Notes under the pieces: model-generated
Database searches by the model: none
What the model saw: the letters and a program-made list of their open reading frames with translations, nothing else
Told to the model about the DNA's origin: nothing
Shown here: one piece after another, positions 24,473 through 35,263 of the stretch
Layout: every line of letters begins with the position of its first letter
Numbering within the stretch: the stretch's first letter is position 1
Made by a program: the position numbers and the translations under genes
NCBI GenBank assembly: GCA_013350335.1
Contig: CM023542.1
Location: forward strand, 806,001 to 870,000
Origin: Chimonanthus salicifolius
Taxonomy: Eukaryota; Streptophyta; Magnoliopsida; Laurales; Calycanthaceae
Direction: 5' to 3'
DNA length: 64,000 bases

Positions 24473-27400
24473 TTAGGCCTCCCAATTTGGGATGTTTGCT
24501 GTTGCTTCATTCACCATTTTCACGAGTGTGACCTGCACGTTGATTGAATAAACATTAAAAAAATAGTTGTTCGAATTAGGATCGACTAACATACCTAGAT
24601 TATAAATTGTGTACAACAGGCATGCCAACACAAGTGGGTCAAGTGTTAACAACAGTAGACATTCAAAACCCTGTGAACAAACAAGTTGTTGAACTTGTGA
24701 GTCATACTATAAACTTTGGAAGTAATTGAGCAAAACCTAAACCATGATCAAGTAGATCTAGTACTTGGTCCAATTAGTTGGGTCTATGCTAGGTAGATCC
24801 ATCACAAAAGTGAGTTTCCAATTGAAGCAACTCACTGAAAAATGGTGAGCAAAGAGGAAGAATTACTCTATCTTTTGATTTAAGTAATGAGAATACGATT
24901 TCCCTACAATTTTCCTTTAATCTCCTTCTTAAACCATCAATGAGTTTTTGTCAACAACAAAACTACTGCTATGTTTTTTAATTTTCTAATTAATCTGAGG
25001 TGGGACCCACCTATGAGATCATCATTCATGATCTATACCAGCAAGATCAACCCTGTGTTCAGGATTACTTCTCTTTTCTAGCCTATCCCATCCTCAATAG
25101 GTCAATCTATTCCTTTCATTTTCCTCATTTTCTAGTAGGAAAATACTAACAAATTAAACATCTCAACCATAGATTTCCCTAGATCTTGGGAATAAAAGAG
25201 TGGCCCCCCAAACCAATTGCTACTTTTTGGTGAGGGATTTCCATATATAGGGAAATTATTAGCTGCACACCTCATAAAGTACTCTAATAGTGAGAGCTTC
25301 ATGTAGAGCCCACCTATAATAATGATGTTGGGCGGGTTAGAAAGATCTATGCATGCATATAGCTTATACAAAATCAGCTTTGATTCAATAACTAGCTATG
25401 ATTTTGAAGGACCGGAAAATCAATGGTAGATAGGGTTGCATATCAAGTTCAATTTCATGGTTAGAGTCATTCAATGAAGCTGAATTTTTAGAAACCTACA
25501 CCAATTCTTTACTCTATGAAGGGGTGACAAAACACACCTCCAACTTCTATAGTAGTAGAGATAAGAACAAGAAACTAAGAAAATATTTGAAACTAAAATA
25601 ATTTATAATCTATATCAAATCATCTATTCATCAGATTAGATTAAGCAAGCAAGCTACTACTTTAATGATCCTTCCTAATTAAAATTGTTATTTGCTTAAG
25701 CCTAACCCATTTGTATCCAACTCAATCTAAAGTCCGGTTGGTTGGGTTGGATTAGGGTTGAGGGCAGTAACAGTTGGGTTGGGTTATGGTTGAATATGCA
25801 ATAGATAAGCCTCTAGCATGTCATTGCTATAACTTAAATACTACGTTACATAGACACTTCAAAATGAGTGACGTACCTTGAGGACACTTGTAGACACTCG
25901 CACCCATGTCGGAAACTTGTAGACACTCGTAGCCATTCTTCATAGACTATTTTAGTGCTTTTTAATAATGTTTTCTAAGATGACTAAAATATTATAACAC
26001 ATTTCCACTCTTAAAACCTTTGACACCTAAACGTTTAGAGTAAAACAAGTATATTATTTTCTATTAGTGTTATTTTCGCACCTTATTTTCATTTAAAATA
26101 AATATAATTAATTTTATTTAAATATGATGCCGTGTTCCTATGTCATATTTTTCTAGGCTTGCCGTGTCCGACATCTCATAGTCATGTCGGACACCGACAC
26201 TCGTACCTATACTCATGCAACTTAGCTTAAATAGTACAACAAACAAAGGATAAAACAGATAAATTTATACCACACTTTCTGGGACTCCAGCAGGAGGCAA
26301 TGTAAGGTTTTTTGGAGGTGGGGTACGCTCATATGATCTTTTGTCGAACCTCCATTCCCCAATCTTTCCATATGTTAGCTTACCCTGTAACAGCAACAAG
26401 CCAACTGTAGTTTAATAGAACACACACACGGAGAGAGAGAGAAAGACAGTCACTTCAATAGTTAAGAACAAGGGTAATTGTTATTGAAACATGAGACCTC
26501 ACAAACCATCAAAACAAAATGTATGAACTGAGAATCATAATACCTTCATGTCGTAGTCACATCCATAAGTATAATGAATTATGAGCTTCTTCCCAACTTC
26601 TAGGTCCCATGGGGGCTACACAACAAAAGAGGCATTTCAAATTCAGAAAGTATAACAAAGAAAAAGTAAACATTGATTAGAGCAAGGAAATTTACTTGCC
26701 TGAATCATGAAGTCCTTGTACAAGATGTTGCTTACATCATGCAGAGCAGATGCAACAGCATAAGCATACCTACAAAAGCAAAAGCCAATGAGGAAGGAAT
26801 CACTCAATAAAGGATAATGATCTCTTCGTGTCAACCAGTAATGGTAAAATTTAATATTAAAAAGAAGAAGTCATGAGGGTAACATGAAACTAATATGATG
26901 CTTAACCAAAAAATAAAGCACTTTCTTGTATAACTGAGTGGTGTTCAAGTGCACGTTGTTCATTGATAGTACAAAATTATAAATAATTCATCTAGTGAGC
27001 AGTCCCAATCTTGTCGGATGACACTATACCAATCCAGCATAACAACGACAAGGAAACTTCTGTAAATTAATGGAGGCCCAATCAAATGGATTACAATCAC
27101 CATATGGGAGGCCATGCAATTTTTGTTGACATATCAAGGGTCACATCATTTGAATGATTAAATGATGCCCGTTTGTTGTAAACACCATTTTCATATGGAA
27201 AATGTTTAACTTACCATGAAATTATTCTCTTTTATACCGTATGCTAATGTGCAAGTCATTTGATTGGTATATAACAAACTACAGAAAAGCCTCGATGCTA
27301 AAAAATTTGAAAAGCCAACCAATTATGTCTTGCCACATGAACATGATCAAGTACCTACTATACAATATCAAAGCAGGTACCATGCTCTGGGTTTTAATCC

Positions 27401-30400
27401 AGAAGGGGGAGACCTATGGAAAGGGCTACCTGATGCTAGAGTGCAAGCCACCATAATGTCGGCCGCCAAGACGTCGGCACAGAAGCGTGGTGGTCTATTA
27501 TGTGCCTAGTGAGGGCCAACTTAGGACATGGGCCTCAAGTTAGGCCAAGCCTAGTATGGGATATGCTTAAAGGCTTAATTTTCCATGTTCCATCAACTCT
27601 GAAGCTTCTAACATATTGGTTAAGTACCTAACACAAAACAGGTACAAATCTCCCTCAACCTCTCTCAATAATTTTTATGGATCCTTACCATCTCTCTCTT
27701 TGATCCTATCTTCTCTCACATAGTAATTCTCTCTCTCTTTGTGTGTGTGTCTACTACTCTATCTCAATTACTTTCTTTCTCTTTGTGTGTGTCTACTACC
27801 CTATCTCATTTACTCTCTCTCTCATCCATTTTAATAAACCCTCTTTCTTGAAATGCTCTCTCTTTTCTCTTTCTCTCTCTCTCTCTCTCTCTAGATTTCA
27901 CTTTCTTTCTCTAATCAACTCTTTCTTCTAAATCTGTCCCTACAAAACAGATAGCCACTTATAATATCAAATCAAACATCTAATATTAAAGTAGAAGGCC
28001 TTCAATTCCTCTAAAAAGAATAGACTTCTTTGCTTTTGAGATTTTATTAGAACATGAAGCAACCAATGCTAGAGTAGAAGGCCTTCAGTTCCATTAAAAA
28101 GAATACAACAAAGGTTTCCTCCCTTTCTGAGATTTTGTTACAGCATGTTGTATTAGAATCTAGGGAAGCGTATTCACCATTATTTTCTACAAAATGGTCG
28201 ATCCTCTTCGCTTGGCTTGGCATTTCAAGCTTTTGATGCCTAGCTAGTAAATTAGACACCAATTGTGATTGCACAAAAGTAGCTCATGAATCATGACGAT
28301 AAAAGGCCATGGGTTTCAATTCTCAAATGAAATAGAAGAAAAGGATAACTGAGCTGGATTCTAGAAGTAAAACTACCATTGTGGTCTTTACCACTACTTA
28401 CATAGTTACATATGTCTTTAGTTGCCTATAATTTTTCTCCTTTTGTGGCTTTAAGCCATGTACACCAAGCATAAGATGTGGTTGCAATGAGGCCCTTTGA
28501 TTTAAGACTTGTGGATTAGCATAAAGATGTGCCACATAATTTACTTTTATTGATGGCATCCGTTCTGCCTATGGACATTGTTCTATCTCCAATTCTCTTG
28601 GAGTTTAGCTTGGTTTTATAGTTACATGTCATTTGTTGTTATTTTGTTGGGTGATTGATGAAAGACATTTCCACTGTTTCAACTTTAGGGTCAATGGACA
28701 AGTTAAAGCAGTTGCAATTGTTGTGGGGACTTCATTCTCAAGAAAGATAATTGGAGTGTAATCTGACAGCAGATTATTGTGGGGAATGCTTTATTGGCCT
28801 TTTTCTTTGATATAAGATGTAATTTGATTCTGAAATAAGTTTTGACCAACTCTTTGGCACCTTTATAAAATAAGATAAAGACCACTTCCAGATCAAAATA
28901 TTTAATATTCGACATTACAATCAGTTTGCTGCACCAAACATGGAATTTTACATCATGATTAGAAATTTGGATAAAATATTGTCACGTCAAACATAGAAAT
29001 TTTCAAGTCTAGAATATCAAATCTTTGAAGTTAGTATGTTTAGAATTGAAAATCAGTGAGTACTATTAAAGGACAAAACATTCCCACTGTATAACTTACC
29101 AATAGAAAATTCTATTCTCAAATTTAAAAATGTGTCAAATGACAGAATATAACAAAGAGTATACATTTCAAGGACCCATCCAAACGCCTTATCAGCTTTA
29201 GGATCCTTCTTCATAGCCAAAGAAACATTCATCCACGTAGGGGCAATCTTCTTGAGAGATGCCTAAAATCATTTGACACAAGTATCAAAACGATGAAAAG
29301 TTGAAAAACAGCTTTCACTTAGCAACTAAAACAGGGATTATGATCACCTTGCTGATTATGACAGGAGAATTTCCTATGGGGTCAATGTTGGTGATTGGAC
29401 CCTTCGCTTCAGGGAAAAACGTCCTGAGAGTAGATTCATATTTTCTCGGTTCAATATAAAAGAAAGGAAATGCAGCTCCAAGCCCATCTTTTGACAAGTT
29501 TGGTATGGGTTTGACAATAATATGGTCTGGTTCTGCCATCAGCACAAACCTGTTCATGTCAAGTCAACAGGGCCCAGTTAATGCAATATACAAGGCAATA
29601 AAGATCTGTTTCTCAATTAAATTAATGATCAAAGTGGTTCTTACTCTTCTTCAATGTTTGCCTTTTGAAGCCACTGAACAAATGCCCAAGGTCTATTGAG
29701 GACAATATATCCCTGAAATTGTAAGAATACAGTTGTTCGAAAGAACATACTTGAGTGAATAGAATGAACTATTGTAAAATATTTATCCAAAGAAAAAAGG
29801 AAAAGAACCTCAATAACATCAAATACTTAACACCTTGTCTTAAGTATCTTGGTTGTAGGGCCCAACTGCTTTGGTACCACTATTAGGCTGCACAGTCCAA
29901 GCATGGTGGGCTCCACTTATTCATGTGTTAGCATGATAGATTTAATATACAATTAAACGAGCACAATCAAACAAAACATATCATCAAAGAAAAAAATTAT
30001 CTGTTTTTGGGCCCAATGAGAGCCAAGTCCCTTAATCCCGAGGGTCAGATAGAAACAATTACAACTGGAAAGCTCTACACCATTCACCCCTCTTGATTCA
30101 ACGGTACTTAGATGGTCTCCGTGATAACGTGAGTGATGCTAATAAGGTGAATGATAGTAAATGAGATTTGCAAACAATACATCTCTCACTTGAAGTCATG
30201 GATTTATATGGGATTGGTTAATCATGGCATCACATGTCATATAGGAGGCTAGGTGTCATTGAGAAGATAAAGCTCATTCCACCCTATGACACATGGTGCC
30301 TAGGAGTCAATGGGAGATAAAACTCACCCTATGACACATGGTTACTAGGTGTGAATGGGAGACAAGTTTGTGCCACCATATGCTTTATGGATGGGTTAGG

Positions 30401-31619
30401 TGTTAATGGGAAAGAGCTTGTGACACCCATGACACATGGCAAGGGAGGAAAAATGTTCATTCCACCAAATGACACTTGGCATGCTAGGTGTTAACGGAAC
30501 GGAAAACTCATCCCACTAGCTTGCACGTGGAGAGGAATTTAGATGCCAAGTATATGGGCCAAGAAATTCGGAGGAAATGGCCAATTATCCCCTCTAAATG
30601 GGCTGCACGCTAGTGGGCTAAATTTATGAGCCTAACTGAGCCCTTTGCCAACACTATCTATTCAATTCCAATCCAAAATTACCAGCAAAATTTATCACTA
30701 AGGTCCTGTAAATCTCATTTGATCACAGCATCCACGAAGACCAATTGCTCTTCCCAAATCCATATACTCTCGGAAGGTCAAACTAATGATTCTCAAAAAT
30801 GCAAAATATAAAAAATCAAAATCCAATACATAAAAGCCACAATTCTCATAATTCAGCATGAATTACAGGGAACAAATAGAAACTTTGTACTCGTTCTCTA
30901 AGTGGGAAATAAAAAACCATATCAGATAAGCTCAAAATGTCAAACTACTGAAGGACTGGACCCAGAATCCTAGTCACTCAGTGCCTAGAATAAAAATCCA
31001 CATCCAGAATAGTAAATAAGAAGAAAAAACTGATACTTAGATGATCTCAAGAAACGGGAGTAATGATGGAAGAGCGTCATAAAGGAAAAAGCTCAGCACT
31101 TCAAAGCCAAATAAAAAACCCATATGGAAAATCTCAATCTAGGGAAAACCCACATCCCAAAAATCCAATCTTTTTTTCGAATTGTCGATCTACCTGATCC
31201 ATACCGGACGGGAGTGGTTCAGCAACGAAGGTGGGGATCTCATCCATGTACTTATCGGGCCTACCCGAATGCAAGATGCGGGTGAAGCCGCCCATCTCGG
31301 AACCAGGTTGGTTCTGGAATTTCTTGAACCAGTAGTACATGATCCTGCACTGCCACGTGTTGTAGACGGAATCGGAAGCCGTAACGGCAGTGTGGAAGAG
31401 CCTCTTGGCAGAAGTAGACGCCTTGGATTTGTCAAGAGGCATCTTGATGACGGGGTCCACAGAGAAGATGCGAGAAGAGGAAGAGAAGCGGTTGCGGGTA
31501 GAATCAGGGCCGGGGAAGCCCTGTTTGAGAGGAGCATTGGTGGAGACAATGACGTTGTAAGTGATTGCAGCCACGGACAGGGAGATGAACAGTGTATAAA
31601 ACAAGCTCTCACAACCCAT
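24473..31619 (-). CDS. HPAT: Hydroxyproline O-arabinosyltransferase (GT95 family)
   Basis: A Golgi type II membrane enzyme that adds the first arabinose to hydroxyproline in extensins and CLE peptides (HPAT1-3, RDN1 family). Eight exons join in frame: 31619-31194, 29712-29645, 29549-29348, 29262-29165, 26769-26700, 26615-26544, 26384-26271 and 24532-24473, giving about 369 residues, the normal family length. Residues 6-26 form the signal anchor (LFYTLFISLSVAAITYNVIV). Recognisable conserved blocks are YNTWQCRIMYYWFKKFQ, GGFTRILHSGRPDKYMDEIP, LNRPWAFVQWL, VLMAEPDHI at about 167-175, GNSPVIISK, WVLEMYAYAVASAL, LIIHYTYGCDYDMKG and LPPAGVPESVVTLVKMVNEA. The first ATG starts the anchor directly. 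The intron after exon 5 has a GC donor. The ends of all other introns are GT-AG. Confidence 0.95.
25842..26225. mobile_element. Short Mutator-like element remnant
   Basis: The near-identical 9-mers CTTAAATAC (25833-25841) and CTTAAATAG (26226-26234) flank it, the size expected of a Mutator-like target duplication. The left end TACGTTACATAG matches the inverse of the right end, CTAAGTTGCATG, imperfectly. The interior contains GTCGGACAC-type repeats. It has no coding content. It lies in intron 7 of HPAT, its end about 45 bases from exon 7's donor. Confidence 0.6.
27870..27892. repeat. CT dinucleotide microsatellite
   Basis: A continuous run of CT units in a wider pyrimidine-rich block (about 27640-27920) that also carries GTGTGTGT tracts. 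It lies within the large fourth intron of HPAT. Confidence 0.85.
30230..30530. repeat. Degenerate minisatellite in HPAT intron 1
   Basis: Units of roughly 55-65 bases recur with the elements ATGACACATGG, CTAGGTGT, AATGGGAGA and ACTCA/TCCCACC. I can follow about five copies with considerable divergence. The array is non-coding and lies between HPAT exons 1 and 2. Confidence 0.6.
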
Positions 31620-32725
31620 TTCTCTCTCCCTCTCTCTGTTTCTCCCGTTTCTTGCTGATAATAATCAGAGATTGGGATCTAGGATTTGGGAATTGGAGAG
31701 TGGTTGATGAATTTCGATAGATTCAAAATCTTAAAAAAATGGGCTGGGGTGCTGGTGTAGGTCTGCTCTCTTCTTCTTAAATTCTAATATCTTATGCATT
31801 TGCATCGCGACTGACAGGATTGAGAGCCGACAAAAATGACTTCCGCTGCAGGGAGAAGATGGGCCAAAAATGCTAGACCAACGAATTCGTTTCTTTTTCT
31901 TTTTCGGCTTCAACGACAGTAAATCGGAAGTCGACACGTTGGAGTTGGATTAACATTTCTTACAGTAAGCTTCACTGTTGTTTAGTTCTAGGCTTCTATC
32001 CCGACGAAAAACAGAGAAACAGTGCCACGTGTCCTGGGTGAGTAGCTTGCAACTCTCAAATCTGTCTTCCATTTCCTACTATTTAATAATATAAAAATGA
32101 GGATAGTAATATTTAAGTATATTTACACCATCAAAATCAGTAATCGAAACTAGCGTCCAAATGTCAGTTGGACCGATATTACAGTCGACATGTAAATATT
32201 CTCTATAATATCGATCGGTAAGTTTCTTTTTCTTTTGATATTTTCATTTATTTATATTTTAGTTTGAAAATTTTATAATAATTTTAGAAAATTTAAAGCT
32301 TATTGAAAATATAATTTTTCATTAAATATCAGTCATATAAATATTCAAATTATTAAGTCTCGAATACGATTAATATTAAAATTAACAATAAAATGAAGAG
32401 AAATGATAAAAAAAATTAAAATTATGAAAAAATATGTAAGAAATTTTTGATAAATTTAGTGATTAAGGCATTAAGCATTTTACATACTTTTATACTAATT
32501 TAAGATAAAATAATTAATAATAAATATTTAAGATCTCATTTAAAAGCTATTTATTTGTAATCCCATTCCCACTGATTTTGTTCGAGGGTTAGGGGGCGGA
32601 GCCTCCGAGCAAAATTTTTTATTCGAGGGAACCACATAAAATCCTTGTGTCTTGTATGTGATTAATATGTGGTTTTAAATTCATCTAATTTTTTAAATTC
32701 TTAATGTTAGAGACAGAAATTTTAA

Positions 32726-32897
32726 TGGGTTGTGGGCCCCAGGACTGATATTATTACTTTTAATTAAAAAAAAAATCGATACAAACCGATAATCTGAAAT
32801 ATTGACTGATATTTCAGACCGATAAACGGTACATATATCGGCCGATATTAGGACATAATATCGCCGATATCGTGTGGAGCTCGGAGCCCACAACCTA
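32726..32897. mobile_element. Small MITE with TIR TGGGTTGTGGGCCCC
   Basis: The left end TGGGTTGTGGGCCCC matches the inverse of the right end, TAGGTTGTGGGCTCC, at 13 of 15 positions. The body of about 172 bp carries ATATCGGCCGATAT-type palindromes. No target duplication is clear. It may be a sub-element of the CCGATA family next to it. Confidence 0.5.
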
Positions 32898-32929
32898 TAT
32901 AGATTTTTTTTTTACCACTCTTTCCAGAC

Positions 32930-33206
32930 CGATACAACCAATATCGGGCGATATATGGGCCGATATATCGTCCTTATAGGCCGATATTAGTTTTTTTTTT
33001 AAAAGGAAATAAATTTCAAAAACCGATATTTATACATATCGGCCGATATGGTGACCGATAATTCCGACCGTTTATCGGTCATATTGGCTGATAACCTTTA
33101 TGTACGGCCGATACATAGCGTATCGGCCGATATAGTGCGGTCCTAAAAAACTACTACATATTGGCCGATACGTTACGTATCGGACGATATCTCGAACCCT
33201 TTGGAA
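32930..33206. repeat. Second copy of the CCGATA-rich hAT-like repeat
   Basis: It follows the same order of motifs as 22990-23255: a T/A-rich tract, ACATATCGGCCGATATGGTG, GTACGGCCGATACAT, and an end reading CGAACCCTTTG, which matches the inverted TIR CAAGGGTT. The left end is not clear, and no target duplication was found. Confidence 0.6.
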
Positions 33207-33924
33207 CATTTTTTAAAAAAATAAATATTTTACCCTCAACTTCATTATGAGGAAAGTCTGATAAAATGTGGAGGAAATAATAAAGTTGAGAGTAAAATAG
33301 ATTTTTTTTTAAAATATATTTTATTTGATGTACTTTAACTAATTTTGATAGTCTAAAGATTCCTAAAAAAAACTATAAAGGATATGTAAAGGTCCAACAC
33401 AACAACCTTGGAAGAAAAATGAAGTGATCACGCATCTATACGTGTGCGGCGTACGGCATATTAAATTTTTAATATTGGATTCATCGAGAATCATTTTTAT
33501 TGGATTGATTAAATTATATTTTGAGAGCATAAAGATAGACAAAAAAACTCAATACTAGAAAATAAACTTGAATTGAATGAATTATATATATATAAAATCA
33601 AAGACTCAACTCAACATTCTAAATCCATTTCTTTTTTTCTCCCATTTCCTTCATATTTGTAAAATATCAGCCATTAATTAAAAATAATTACAAATTTTAG
33701 CTCAAAGATTATTTTATAATTACTTGATCTTAGTATTCAAAGTTATTTGTGGAATTAATGACACCCGACTGTTGTGATTAAGTGACTGAAAAATAAAATT
33801 TAAAGTGAAATTTGGTACAGTCAGATTTTGCATTAAATTACAAAAATATTAAAACAAATTATAAAATATAGGTAGGTGTTAAATATAACCTATTCCAAAA
33901 CGTTTTATTTTATTATTTTAACTC

Positions 33925-34091
33925 ATATGGTGTAGCTCAATTTGTTACCTCCTGCCTCACGAAGTGGGAAGTTGTGGATTTGAGCTCCTATTGTCTAACC
34001 TTGGTGTATCCTAGGGATAGTGGACTCACCCGTGAAGATTTTACGCTGAGTATTCTGTAGTTTTCCACACGTAAATTAAAAAAAAAAATAT
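33925..34091 (+). mobile_element. tRNA-derived SINE-like unit
   Basis: An A-box-like TGGTGTAGCTCAATTTG is followed 30-odd bases later by a B-box-like GTGGATTTGAGCTCC. After about 95 more bases the unit ends in a poly-A run. This layout is that of plant SINEs with a tRNA-like head. It is too divergent in the acceptor-stem region to be a functional tRNA. Confidence 0.55.
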
Positions 34092-34729
34092 AACCTGTTC
34101 CATTCCATTTCAGTTTAGAATCGAAACATTCCATCTATTCCAACCAAAACGAAACATAATAACAACGAATATCAAATATAAAAAGAAAACGTGCTGGGCT
34201 TTTCTTACTTTTTTTTTTAAAGATATTTTGGCTAAGAGGAAAGGAAGCAATAGATTAGATTAAAGAGTACAAGATGGGTTGGGTTAGCTTAAGAATTTCA
34301 TGGGCACATTTGTTGTTTCTTTCAGAAAATTTATTCTAATGGGAAAACACAATTTGATGAGAATTTTTTTTAAGAAAATAGTTTAGCAAAAAATCATTTT
34401 ATGTTCTGAAGTTTTCTTACATTTATTTGTCGCTAACCTAAATAAGAAAAAATAAAATTTAGTAAATGAGTCAAGATATTATATTAGGTCCAACTTTAAT
34501 AAATAAGGCAATTGAGACCAACACATTCAAGTTTTGTCAGTTTTCTATCAGTTGTATTAAACTATTAAAGGTTTTAATAAATAGGTCAGGTTTGGATTAA
34601 GCTTAGAGACTGACTTAGGAATAATGATTGCATGAGAGTTTAGGAGACAAAATAGATATAAAGTTTCAGTTGCATCAGATCATACCATCATAGATAGCCA
34701 TTGTTTTTCTGTAACACGTAGAGGCTAAT

Positions 34730-35025
34730 CATTATTGTTAGGAAGATTAAGGAATTTTCCGCAGACATGAAAATTTCCTTCAACCTTGTTAATCGATCGA
34801 CAAACGGTGTTGCTGACTTCTTGACTAAAAATGGTGTAGAAGGATCAATTTTAGAAATTTTTCATTTTCTGAAAAGCTAACTGTTTTTCTAAACTTATTC
34901 TCTTGTTGCTGATTTGTTGTTTTTTCTTGGGCCTAACTCTCTTAGACTTTTTTGTTTTTCGTTTGCTTTGTTCTGTATCTTTCTTTCTTTTTAATGAATT
35001 TTTTTTTTACCGCTAATAAAAAAGG
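34730..35025 (+). mobile_element. LINE 3'-end relic (RNase H tail)
   Basis: A plus-strand reading gives SFNLVNRSTNGVADFLTKNG, typical of the C-terminal end of the RNase H region of plant LINEs (VNRxxNxVADxLAxxG). It is followed by a T-rich, CTTTTTAATGAA-like 3' tail that ends in an A-rich stretch at about 35022. Only the 3' end is present. Confidence 0.65.
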
Positions 35026-35263
35026 CCACAGGGATTAGATTGCTCTCTTTCAATTGAATTCACAAAAGTGATTTATTTTTCATATATATATAGAGAGAAA
35101 GAGAGTCCATTACTTGGAACATCAGATACAACTGCACAATTGGTAATCATTGCAAGAAGTAAAATAAGAACATAGAACAGGAAAAAATATACTGGACAAT
35201 CGATATTGCCGGTGATGATGTAATACAAATGGAGCTCACAAATCACTGATTTTCAGGTGATTT

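Larger units (their letters stand above)
31620..35263. other. Intergenic region, largely repeat-derived
   Basis: It starts with the promoter and CT-rich 5' UTR of HPAT (about 31620-31990). Beyond that it is AT-rich with CCGATA-type repeats at 32150-32220 and 32726-33206, a SINE-like unit at about 33925-34091 and a LINE 3' end at about 34730-35025. I see no host exon. Confidence 0.6.

Noticed and set aside
27241..27509. Overlapping open frames of 71 and 81 residues in HPAT intron 4
   Set aside because: No homology or splice support, and the two frames overlap. The stretch looks like degraded repeat DNA.
31182..31658. 158-residue plus-strand frame opposite HPAT exon 1
   Set aside because: It is a shadow frame on the antisense strand of a GC-richer exon and has no family features. 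The minus-strand reading matches HPAT throughout.
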